7,711 bases of DNA from DALYLB01 sp046154695 (GCA_046154695.1 JBJXFI010000433.1:1-7711); one strand, 5' to 3'; numbered from the stretch's first letter, positions 1-7,693 are shown. The notes: generated by a model not told the origin, from the sequence alone. Numbers and translations: made by a program.

Positions 1-164
1 AGGTCGGCAATCGCGCCGTCCAGGTTCACGGGGGAATCGGCTTCACCTGGGAACACAACCTCCAACTCTATTACAAACGCGCCAAGTCCTCCGAAATCCT
101 CTTCGGCGACGCGAATCACCACCGTGAGGAGGTCGCCCGCCTCGTCGTCGATGAGACCGAATAG
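1..164 (+). CDS. Acyl-CoA dehydrogenase, C-terminal fragment (cut by window edge)
   Basis: Reading from base 3 gives 53 residues that end at TAG 162-164. The start of the gene lies outside the window. The segment VQVHGGIGFTWEHNLQLYYK, followed by an RAK..EILFGD stretch, matches the last helices of the C-terminal all-alpha domain of acyl-CoA dehydrogenases, where the QVHGGxGFT loop helps bind FAD across the dimer. These flavoproteins oxidise an acyl-CoA to the 2,3-enoyl-CoA in the cytoplasm. At the place where medium-chain enzymes carry the catalytic glutamate (the YEGT motif), this protein reads LFGD. It therefore belongs to the branch without that glutamate there, and substrate or activity cannot be assigned from this piece. 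The next gene on the same strand starts 112 nt downstream. The family call is firm; the specific role is unknown. Confidence 0.88.
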   Translation, partial: VGNRAVQVHGGIGFTWEHNLQLYYKRAKSSEILFGDANHHREEVARLVVDETE

Positions 165-198
165 TAGGAATTTATGTGACTATTGCCCGCTGCGCCGC

Positions 199-240
199 GT
201 CTTACTGGCCGATAAGACAGAGGCGCCGCTGCGGCGGCGC
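199..240 (+). other. Two tandem perfect hairpins in the leader before the lipocalin-like gene
   Basis: GTCTTA (199-204) pairs with TAAGAC (213-218) around an 8-nt loop. Four bases later GCGCCGC (223-229) pairs with GCGGCGC (234-240) around a TGCG loop. Neither stem is followed by a T-run, so an intrinsic terminator for the acyl-CoA dehydrogenase gene is unlikely, though the GC-rich second stem could still slow polymerase or protect a 3' end. They end 24 nt before the Shine-Dalgarno of the next gene, so they would sit in its 5' untranslated region if transcription starts upstream of them. The pairing is seen directly; any function is inferred. I saw no convincing -35/-10 pair in 165-276. Confidence 0.4.
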
Positions 241-263
241 AATCGCGGCACATTCAAAAGAAC

Positions 264-270
264 AAGGGAG
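264..270 (+). promoter_or_regulatory. Shine-Dalgarno that sets the start at 277
   Basis: AAGGGAG sits 6 nt before the ATG at 277. It selects this start over an in-frame GTG at 124 that would overlap the acyl-CoA dehydrogenase gene and bury the signal peptide. Confidence 0.75.
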
Positions 271-276
271 ACATCG

Positions 277-831
277 ATGAAACGTACATTTGCGATGGGA
301 GGGATCCTGGCGATCCTGATGCTGAGCCTCAGCGCCATGGGCTTTGCCCAGAAGGGCGCCAATTTCGCGGGCGCGTGGGAGTTGGATAAGGCGAAGAGCG
401 AGTTGCCGGGTCCGATGGGCGACATGATCAAGAGCATGACATGGACAATCACGCAGGATGACGCACAGATCACTCGCGATCAGAAGGTCGAACGCCCGGA
501 AGGCGCACCAGCCCCAGGCGGCGGAGGCGGGGGCGGCGGACGCGGCGGCGGGATGATGGGCGGCGGTCCGATGACAGTCAAACTCGATGGCAGCGAGACG
601 ACAGCGGAAAATCCCCGCGGAAAATCGACCATGAAGGCCAAATGGATGAACAGTGGAAAGACGCTGGAGATCAATACCGTTCGGAATATGACCACGCCGA
701 ATGGCGATTTCAGCATCACCACCGTGGAGCATTGGGAGCTTTCCGACGACGGCAAGACCCTGAAGGTTCATCAGAGCACCGAGACCCCCCAGGGCGCTCG
801 GGAATCCAAGATGGTCTTCACGAAAAAATAA
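277..831 (+). CDS. Exported glycine-rich lipocalin-like protein of unknown function
   Basis: The product is 184 residues. MKR plus a hydrophobic stretch (residues 7-20) and a likely cleavage after AMGFA (24) indicate a Sec signal peptide, so it acts in the periplasm or outside the cell. The mature part opens with NFAGAWELDKAKSELP and closes with WELSDDGKTLKVHQSTET and a KMVFTKK end. This is the pattern of small beta-strand-rich proteins that I recall as common in Acidobacteriota and often labelled lipocalin-like; no enzymatic motif is visible. Residues 81-97 are almost pure glycine (GGGGGGGGRGGGMMGGG) and probably form a flexible loop between two strands. The ATG at 277 was chosen because of the AAGGGAG before it and the signal peptide it creates. 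It stands alone between an acyl-CoA dehydrogenase gene and a converging hydrolase gene, which says little about its role. That it is a real gene is near certain; the function is unknown. Confidence 0.85.
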   Translation: MKRTFAMGGILAILMLSLSAMGFAQKGANFAGAWELDKAKSELPGPMGDMIKSMTWTITQDDAQITRDQKVERPEGAPAPGGGGGGGGRGGGMMGGGPMTVKLDGSETTAENPRGKSTMKAKWMNSGKTLEINTVRNMTTPNGDFSITTVEHWELSDDGKTLKVHQSTETPQGARESKMVFTKK

Positions 832-842
832 CCTGCGCGCCC

Positions 843-888
843 AAAAGGCTGGGGAGGTTCCGGCAACATGCGCGGGGCCTCCCCGACC
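843..888 (-). terminator. Probable intrinsic terminator of the isochorismatase-family gene
   Basis: GGGGAGG (851-857) pairs with CCTCCCC (878-884). Beyond a 2-nt mismatch, GG (847-848) pairs with CC (887-888). Read on the minus strand the stem is followed directly by TTTT (846-843), 4 nt after the stop codon region of the hydrolase gene. The 20-nt loop is long and the T-run short, so the strength is uncertain. On the plus strand no T-run follows, although the stem could still mark the end of the convergent lipocalin-like transcript. Confidence 0.45.
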
Positions 889-891
889 GGC

Positions 892-1455
892 CTATCGCAA
901 CTCCTTCACCAGACCCTGCATCTGCCTGAACTCCGCCGTTCCCGCCGGGAAAAGTTCAAATAGCGCCATTTCAATCGATGATAGGATCGCGCCGGCCCGG
1001 GCCATTTTCTGGAGGGCCACGTCGCGGTTGCGCGGCAGCCGGGTTGCGACGGCATCGGTCAGAAGGTGGACCTGATAACCATTCTGGATCAGGTCGTGCG
1101 CGGTCTGGCTGACACAGACGTGGGCCTCGATTCCGCAGAGGATCACCTGTTCCGCGTGATGTTCGCGCAATTGCAGATCGAACTCCGCGACGCCGCACGC
1201 CGAGAACGAAACCTTCTCGATCGGCACGGTCCCTTCCCGAAAGTGCGAGACAATCTCCGGCGCCGTCCGGCCCAGCCCCTTCGGATACTGTTCCGTGACG
1301 ATCACCGGGATTCCGAGCAGGTTCACGGCGCGCACCGTCAATGCGATGCGAGAGGCGACCGCCTCGAACTCCCCGATCACCGGCCGAAATCCTTCCTGCA
1401 TATCGATCACGGCCAGCGCCGCCCGCTTCGTCTCCAATAACGATGGATGCCTCAT
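892..1455 (-). CDS. Isochorismatase-family cysteine hydrolase
   Basis: The product is 187 residues, the usual size for single-domain members of this family (YcaC, ISOC1/2 and nicotinamidase-like enzymes). The catalytic triad can be read directly: Asp18 in AVIDMQEGF, Lys81 in PIEKVSFSAC and Cys114 in LCGIEAHVCVSQTA. The residues before the Cys (GIEAHV) and the TEQYPKGLGRT segment (54-64) resemble the ISOC1/YcaC branch rather than true isochorismatases or nicotinamidases. There is no signal peptide, so it is cytoplasmic. The reaction would be hydrolysis of an amide or enol-ether bond through a cysteine thioester-type intermediate; the substrate cannot be read from the sequence. The frame stays open upstream to 1818, but the ATG at 1455 has AGGAGGG 8 nt before it and begins exactly where family similarity begins. 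It is 299 nt from the nuclease gene upstream and probably has its own promoter. Confidence 0.9.
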   Translation of the reverse strand: MRHPSLLETKRAALAVIDMQEGFRPVIGEFEAVASRIALTVRAVNLLGIPVIVTEQYPKGLGRTAPEIVSHFREGTVPIEKVSFSACGVAEFDLQLREHHAEQVILCGIEAHVCVSQTAHDLIQNGYQVHLLTDAVATRLPRNRDVALQKMARAGAILSSIEMALFELFPAGTAEFRQMQGLVKELR

Positions 1456-1463
1456 CCCCACTG

Positions 1464-1470
1464 CCCTCCT
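1464..1470 (-). promoter_or_regulatory. Shine-Dalgarno that sets the start at 1455
   Basis: On the minus strand AGGAGGG lies 8 nt before the ATG. It rules out both the long upstream extension of the frame and the in-frame GTG at 1461, which would be only 2 nt from this site. Confidence 0.8.
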
Positions 1471-1531
1471 CAATTCGCGCGACGGTTCTCGCTCGCGACA
1501 AAATGTCTCAATTTGCGCCGGAACTTCTTGA

Positions 1532-1562
1532 TTTACAACGTTTTTCCACCGGTTCGTGACAA
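1532..1562 (-). promoter_or_regulatory. Weak promoter candidate for the hydrolase gene
   Basis: On the minus strand TTGTCA (1562-1557, 5 of 6 matches to TTGACA) is followed after 19 nt by TGTAAA (1537-1532, 4 of 6 matches to TATAAT). Transcription would begin about 70 nt before the start codon. The surroundings are AT-rich compared with the rest of the window, which fits a promoter, but the spacer is long and the match is modest. Confidence 0.25.
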
Positions 1563-1615
1563 ATTCACCACAATTCAAAGCAATCCTGCCCGGGACAGCG
1601 AAGAGGGGGGTGCAG

Positions 1616-1660
1616 CGGATCAGGTATATGGTTCGGGATAGTGCGGAGCCTGATTCCCGC
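1616..1660. other. Bulged hairpin upstream of the plus-strand terminator
   Basis: GCGGATCAGG (1616-1625) pairs with CCTGATTCCCGC (1649-1660), giving ten base pairs with a 2-nt bulge in the right arm and a 23-nt loop. With the terminator stem 16 nt further on it forms a two-hairpin arrangement on the plus strand. A role is not known. Confidence 0.35.
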
Positions 1661-1675
1661 AGCCTCCTTTCCAAA

Positions 1676-1740
1676 GGCTGCCCGGGTTTGATTATCCAGT
1701 TGGGGTGTAATCGTTGGGGCCCGGGCAGCCTCTTTTTTTT
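1676..1740 (+). terminator. Strong intrinsic terminator on the plus strand with no gene before it
   Basis: GGCTGCCCGGG (1676-1686) pairs perfectly with CCCGGGCAGCC (1720-1730), and an A-T pair extends it to 12 bp. Inside it GATTA (1690-1694) pairs with TAATC (1708-1712). The stem is followed at once by TCTTTTTTTT (1731-1740), a textbook U-tract. Read on the minus strand the stem is followed only by TTT, so it is a poorer stop for the nuclease gene, whose TAG is 1757-1755. The structure is certain as DNA. What transcript it ends is unclear: a small plus-strand RNA, read-through antisense transcription, or two-way use with the nuclease operon. Confidence 0.75.
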
Positions 1741-1754
1741 CCCTCTTCCCGCCT

Positions 1755-2705
1755 CTATTTCGTCCGCAAGGCATCCTGCGCGAGGACCGGCTCGCTGGTC
1801 TTCCAGGCGGTCCACCACAAATCGCGAAGCATCTGTGCGCCGGCGGCAAGCCGCTGGCTGACGAATCGCTTGTGTTCGGCCGATTGGGTGGCGCCGTTGA
1901 ACTTCTCCCGCTTATCCAGAATATAGAGCGGCTCGACGAGTTTGTTGGAGCCGCGCAGATAGTCCCAGATCTCTTCGCGAGGCTTGTCGATGATCCGTCC
2001 CTCGCCGACAAGCGGGAGAATGTCATTCAACTGGATGTGGGTTTTGACGTACTCCTCTTCGAAGCGGTAATGGATGCCCTGATTGGGTTCGCGCGTGAAG
2101 ACGGCATACCCGTTGGGATTGTCGCCGGACCAGCCGTTGAAATGAATGGTGGTGTGGTGCGGGTTGGAGAGGTCGGTCACATAATGGCCAAGCACGCCCG
2201 CGTCATTGAGGATGCGCTGCTCGATCCATTTCCGCTTCTTCCCGTCGGTTTCCGCGCGCCACAGGCGCCATTCCACCCGTATTCGCTGAAAAAGCTCAAG
2301 CACCCGGTATGGCGCAAAGCCGGCCTTGGTCGGCGGCTGCCCGGCCTTGATCAATTCGGCGACGAAATCATAGCGATTGAGGGCTTTGGCCGCCGCCGGG
2401 GGGACGAGTTCCAGGTCGAGAAAATGATCGGGTGCGGCGGCGGTGTCCATGGCGCGATCGAGATTGGACTCGACGCGGTCGCGCCATCGGTCCGGCTCCG
2501 GATTGAGATAGCTCAATTGATCGGCCGAGGCGCGGAAAAACTTCGGCATATCGTTCGGCAGCTTCAATGCGGCGGCGCGGCCGGCCATGGCGTGGCCGTC
2601 GGCGCCCCAGCCATTCACGGGAACCGGGCGGCCGGCGATGATCAAGGCAAGAAACAGCAGAAAAGCTGCCGGAGGAGTAAATCGTCGAGTAGTTCGTTGT
2701 TTCAT
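1755..2705 (-). CDS. Secreted S1/P1 nuclease / phospholipase C-type zinc enzyme
   Basis: The product is 316 residues, close to the usual S1/P1 length. Residues 1-32 are a signal peptide (basic start, hydrophobic 13-24). The mature enzyme would start at Trp33, whose amino group and carbonyl bind zinc in this superfamily. The full trinuclear zinc set is visible: Trp33, His38 (WGADGH, spaced as in P1 nuclease), Asp72 (NPEPDRW), His94 (PDHFLDLE), His174, Asp178 and His184 (HYVTDLSNPHH), His212 and Glu216 (HYRFE). Family members cleave phosphodiester bonds in single-stranded nucleic acids or phospholipids. The Trp-His spacing favours the nuclease side, but the substrate cannot be settled by eye. 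It is last in the phosphoesterase cluster. The ATG at 2705 gives the signal peptide but has only a weak purine run (AAAAGAA) before it. A REP-like inverted repeat sits 20 nt upstream of the start. Confidence 0.85.
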   Translation of the reverse strand: MKQRTTRRFTPPAAFLLFLALIIAGRPVPVNGWGADGHAMAGRAAALKLPNDMPKFFRASADQLSYLNPEPDRWRDRVESNLDRAMDTAAAPDHFLDLELVPPAAAKALNRYDFVAELIKAGQPPTKAGFAPYRVLELFQRIRVEWRLWRAETDGKKRKWIEQRILNDAGVLGHYVTDLSNPHHTTIHFNGWSGDNPNGYAVFTREPNQGIHYRFEEEYVKTHIQLNDILPLVGEGRIIDKPREEIWDYLRGSNKLVEPLYILDKREKFNGATQSAEHKRFVSQRLAAGAQMLRDLWWTAWKTSEPVLAQDALRTK

Positions 2706-2715
2706 GTGTTCTTTT

Positions 2716-2739
2716 ATTTGGCGTTCCGTTTGGGGTTCC
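2716..2739. repeat. Two tandem 12-bp units overlapping the edge of the inverted repeat
   Basis: ATTTGGCGTTCC (2716-2727) is followed directly by GTTTGGGGTTCC (2728-2739), which differ at two positions. The second unit forms the outer part of the left arm of the 2726-2800 inverted repeat, so the first looks like a decayed duplicate of that arm end. Confidence 0.5.
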
Positions 2740-2800
2740 GCCTTCAGGCGGAATGGAAAATATACAAAGAGATTCCGCCTGAAGGTGGAACTCCAAACGG
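2726..2800. repeat. REP-like 75-nt inverted repeat with nested hairpins
   Basis: The left arm 2726-2754 and right arm 2772-2800 are inverted copies, matching at 27 of 29 positions around a 17-nt AT-rich loop. Each arm is itself a dyad. The left one contains TTCCGCC-TTCA-GGCGGAA (2736-2753), a perfect 7-bp stem. The right one contains TTCCGCC-TGAA-GGTGGAA (2773-2790), with one G-U pair. The element begins 1 nt after the phoD stop codon and ends 20 nt before the nuclease start, so it would be transcribed within the operon. The paired-palindrome design is that of REP/BIME elements, which are usually present in many genome copies; only one is visible here. No T-run follows on either strand, so it is not an ordinary terminator. 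It may stabilise the upstream mRNA or reduce expression of the nuclease gene. Confidence 0.8.
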
Positions 2801-2801
2801 T

Positions 2802-4355
2802 TTATCGTTGCGGCGGGAGATCGACGCTGTAGAGCGACTTTCCCGCGAGATCGTGCAGGCTCACGGTCAGAACCTCCGTTCCGCCGTCGATGCGGACCGC
2901 GCCGAAGAACTGAAAGCCGTCCTTCGGGGACCGGTTGGGCTTCATTCCCTTCGGGATGCCGGTGAATTTGACCTGCGGCCCGAACGTGTCGTCCATCGCG
3001 CCGGGGCCGAAGGTTCCGGCATTGAGCGGGCCGGCGACGAACTCCCAGAAGGGGAGGAAGTCGGTGAACTGCGCCTTCGCCGGGTCGTAATAATGGGCGG
3101 CGCAGTAATGGACATCGGCCGTCAGCCAGACGACATTGCGAATCCGGTTTCGCTTGATGAAGCGCAGCAGATCGGCCAGCTCGAGCTCGCGCCCGAGGGC
3201 GGGGCCGCTGCCGTTGGCGAAGGCCTCGTAATTGGGTCCGTCCCGGACGACGAGGCCGATGGGCATATCGCTCGCGATCACCTTCCACCGCGCGGTCGAA
3301 GCGAGCAGCCGCCGCTTGATCCAGTTCATCTGGTCCGTCCCGAGAAACACGGTCTCCTCGCTCATCGCCGTCTGGCGATTCGGCGTATTGGGGCCGCGAT
3401 AGCTGCGCTCATCGAGCATCACGACATCGAGCAGCGGGCCGTAGGCAAACGCCCGATGGATTCGCTCCGGGTCGTCCGCGTCGAATCGGATCGGCATATA
3501 GTCGAGAAATGCGCGCTTTCCACGCGCGGCGAGCAGGTCCACGCTTTTGACCCGGTAGCGGTCGTCGTCGAGGTACTGGCCGGGATACCAGTTGTTGCGC
3601 ACCTCGTGATCGTCCCACTGCGCCAGCATCGGGACCTCGGCGTTGAAGCGCCGGAAAGGCTCGTCCCGCAGGTTGTAGCGATGATTGCCGCGGAACTCAT
3701 CGAGGGTCTCGGCGACCTTCGATTTTTCGGGCGCGGTCAGGTTCTTCCAGATGGAGCCGTCATCCAGCCGGACTTCGGGTTGTATGACGCCGTCGGCATA
3801 GATCGTATCGCCCGAATGGATGAAGAGATCCGGCTCCTTCGCCCGCATCGCGTCGTAGATCTTCATGCCGCCGAATTCGGGATTGATTCCCCAGCCCTGG
3901 CCGCACACGTCTCCGCCCCAGACGAGAGAGACATCCCGCCTCGCGGACGGCGGCGTGCGCAGGCTTCCCACCACGGGCTCGCTCGTCAGCCGTCGATCGT
4001 TCAGATCGCTGAAGGTCACGCGATAGAAGATCCGCTGCCCCGCGGGAAGTCCCGTGAGATCGACGCGGGCCGTGAAATCGGTGGCTTCGAGGGCGGCCGG
4101 CCCGAGGACGCGCTTTGCGTTCCGGAACGATTCGGTCGTGGAATACTCGACGATCATCCGCGCGGAGCGATCCGCGCGGCTCCAGATGACGGCCCGCCCG
4201 GCGGCCGGGTCGCCGCTCTGCACGCCGCACGGGACGCCCGGTCGCAGTTTGTCGGATTGAATGACGGCGGGCGCGGCGATGAGACGGCCGGCGGGAAGAA
4301 TCCCCGCCGCCGCCAGCCCCCCGCCAAAGCGGGATAGAAAGTTTCTTCGTTTCAT
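2802..4355 (-). CDS. phoD: Tat-exported PhoD-type alkaline phosphatase
   Basis: The product is 517 residues, as expected for PhoD. The N-terminus KRRNFLSRF with a glycine- and alanine-rich hydrophobic stretch (11-29) is a twin-arginine signal, so the enzyme is exported folded with its metals. Residues about 36-136 form the small N-terminal beta domain (GVQSGDP...AVIWSRAD). The metallophosphatase domain follows, with GGDVCG (Asp149, Cys151), HSGDTIYAD (Asp183, Tyr186), QWDDHEVRNNW (Asp249, His250, Asn254) and LTADVHY (Asp414, His416). These are the sites that in Bacillus PhoD hold the iron and calcium ions. The family removes phosphate from mono- and diesters, including cell-wall teichoic acids and phospholipid-type esters. 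It starts 22 nt after the PRC-barrel gene stop with no clear Shine-Dalgarno, and is followed by the REP-like repeat and the nuclease gene. The family is firm; the substrate and the strict orthology behind the symbol are less so. Confidence 0.92.
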   Translation of the reverse strand: MKRRNFLSRFGGGLAAAGILPAGRLIAAPAVIQSDKLRPGVPCGVQSGDPAAGRAVIWSRADRSARMIVEYSTTESFRNAKRVLGPAALEATDFTARVDLTGLPAGQRIFYRVTFSDLNDRRLTSEPVVGSLRTPPSARRDVSLVWGGDVCGQGWGINPEFGGMKIYDAMRAKEPDLFIHSGDTIYADGVIQPEVRLDDGSIWKNLTAPEKSKVAETLDEFRGNHRYNLRDEPFRRFNAEVPMLAQWDDHEVRNNWYPGQYLDDDRYRVKSVDLLAARGKRAFLDYMPIRFDADDPERIHRAFAYGPLLDVVMLDERSYRGPNTPNRQTAMSEETVFLGTDQMNWIKRRLLASTARWKVIASDMPIGLVVRDGPNYEAFANGSGPALGRELELADLLRFIKRNRIRNVVWLTADVHYCAAHYYDPAKAQFTDFLPFWEFVAGPLNAGTFGPGAMDDTFGPQVKFTGIPKGMKPNRSPKDGFQFFGAVRIDGGTEVLTVSLHDLAGKSLYSVDLPPQR

Positions 4356-4377
4356 CTGTTGCGGATGGAATTCGTGA

Positions 4378-5031
4378 TCAGCGCTTTTGCGATTCCCAGG
4401 TCTCCACCTGTTCCTGCGTGCGGTTGAGAACGATGCGGTCCCGCGTGATGCGCGAGACCCAATCGGCCGGCAGCCGCATCAGGCGCTTGCGGAAGAGGCC
4501 ACGGGCCATGACGATTCCGCTCAATCGCAGGTCGGGCTCGCTGAGCAGAACTTCATGGACCTCTCCGAGTTTATGCCCGTCGCTCGATTCGACCGGAAGC
4601 CCGCGCGCGACCGCGCTTTCGGACGGGGAGAGAAGCTGCTCCGTGACGATCACGCCGGGCGCGTTGTAGGGATCGCCCAGCGCGTGCGTGACCATCGGAA
4701 CCAGATAATTGACCCAGTCGAGCGGCTTGATCTTGGAGCGAGGGCTCCTGGCCTGCTCCTGCTCCAGTTTATCGAGGTCGATGTAGTGCTGCACCTCGAA
4801 ACGGGGCAGGGCCGCGATCGCCTCATCGCCGCGGTCGATTCGCACCTGATCGTGCTCGGTTCCGACCACCCAGGCGAGCGGCATCAGCAGATACTCCGGG
4901 CTCAACGGATTGCCGTGGCGGACCACCAGATGCGTGGCTTCATAGGTCGCCCGGTCGAGAATGACCCGCTCGACCCGGGCCACCTCGCGCCCCTGACTGT
5001 GGATCGCGGCGCCAATATTGAGTTCCAGCAT
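4378..5031 (-). CDS. Tandem PRC-barrel domain protein
   Basis: The product is 217 residues with no signal peptide or membrane segment. Residues 1-70 (LNIGAAIHSQGREVARVERVI...ATHLVVRHG...MPLAWV) read as one PRC-barrel, the fold of the photosynthetic reaction-centre H subunit and the RimM C-terminus. Residues about 143-205 (GLPVESSDGHKLGEVHEVLL...RLPADWVSRI..DRIVL) read as a second. The linker 85-140 is charged and then proline-containing. PRC-barrels are small binding or scaffold modules without catalysis; no partner can be named from sequence. The frame continues upstream to a TTG at 5064, but the ATG at 5031 has GGAG 7 nt before it and begins the first domain, so it was chosen. The gene lies between two exported phosphatase genes (52-nt and 22-nt gaps), which is an odd place for a cytoplasmic protein. 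The domain call is good; the function is unknown. Confidence 0.82.
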   Translation of the reverse strand: MLELNIGAAIHSQGREVARVERVILDRATYEATHLVVRHGNPLSPEYLLMPLAWVVGTEHDQVRIDRGDEAIAALPRFEVQHYIDLDKLEQEQARSPRSKIKPLDWVNYLVPMVTHALGDPYNAPGVIVTEQLLSPSESAVARGLPVESSDGHKLGEVHEVLLSEPDLRLSGIVMARGLFRKRLMRLPADWVSRITRDRIVLNRTQEQVETWESQKR

Positions 5032-5038
5032 TTCTATT

Positions 5039-5042
5039 CTCC
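5039..5042 (-). promoter_or_regulatory. Shine-Dalgarno that sets the start at 5031
   Basis: On the minus strand GGAG lies 7 nt before the ATG at 5031. The alternative in-frame TTG at 5064 lacks a comparable site and would add residues outside the PRC-barrel domain. Confidence 0.65.
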
Positions 5043-5073
5043 GAAATTCGGCGAATACCGGCAATCACCGGCA
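5041..5073. other. Overlapping palindromes and a direct repeat in the 52-nt intercistronic gap
   Basis: CCGAA-A-TTCGG (5041-5051) and ATTCG-G-CGAAT (5046-5056) are two overlapping perfect 5-bp dyads. ACCGGCA occurs at 5057-5063 and again at 5067-5073. The first dyad overlaps the Shine-Dalgarno of the PRC-barrel gene, so the mRNA could partly fold over its ribosome site. All elements are short and could be chance. Confidence 0.3.
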
Positions 5074-5083
5074 TCCTCGATGG

Positions 5084-7690
<2,607 letters not shown>

Positions 7691-7693
7691 GCG

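Larger units (their letters stand above)
1456..1754. other. Gene-free spacer between hydrolase and nuclease genes
   Basis: No open frame here has a ribosome binding site and recognisable protein character. The stretch holds the hydrolase gene's Shine-Dalgarno and promoter candidate, a bulged hairpin at 1616-1660 and a strong plus-strand terminator at 1676-1740. The 9-mer CTGCCCGGG occurs at 1586-1594 and again at 1678-1686, with its reverse complement at 1720-1728, so several alternative pairings are possible in an RNA made from it. It could contain a small plus-strand RNA, but no clear plus-strand promoter is visible. Confidence 0.5.

Noticed and set aside
124..276. N-terminal extension of the lipocalin-like protein to GTG 124
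   Set aside because: It overlaps the acyl-CoA dehydrogenase end, contains the two hairpins, and hides a clear signal peptide and ribosome site at 277.
892..1455. True isochorismatase (EntB/DhbB) or nicotinamidase
   Set aside because: There is no siderophore or NAD gene nearby, no carrier-protein domain, and the zinc-site residues of nicotinamidase are not evident; only the broader family call is supported.
1456..1818. Upstream extension of the isochorismatase-family frame to 1818
   Set aside because: It crosses the terminator hairpin and overlaps the nuclease 3' end, has no family similarity, and AGGAGGG fixes the start at 1455.
2726..2800. Inverted repeat as the intrinsic terminator of phoD
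   Set aside because: No T-run follows either arm on either strand; the nested-palindrome form fits a REP-like element better.
2726..2800. Inverted repeat as ends of an insertion sequence or a CRISPR repeat pair
   Set aside because: Only 17 nt lie between the arms, there is no transposase gene, no regular spacers and no further copies in the window.
1872..4337. An 821-codon open frame on the plus strand, antisense to the nuclease and phoD genes
   Set aside because: It lies wholly opposite two genes with complete catalytic motifs, shows no recognisable domain or signal, runs through the inverted repeat, and is the kind of long antisense frame expected in GC-rich coding DNA.
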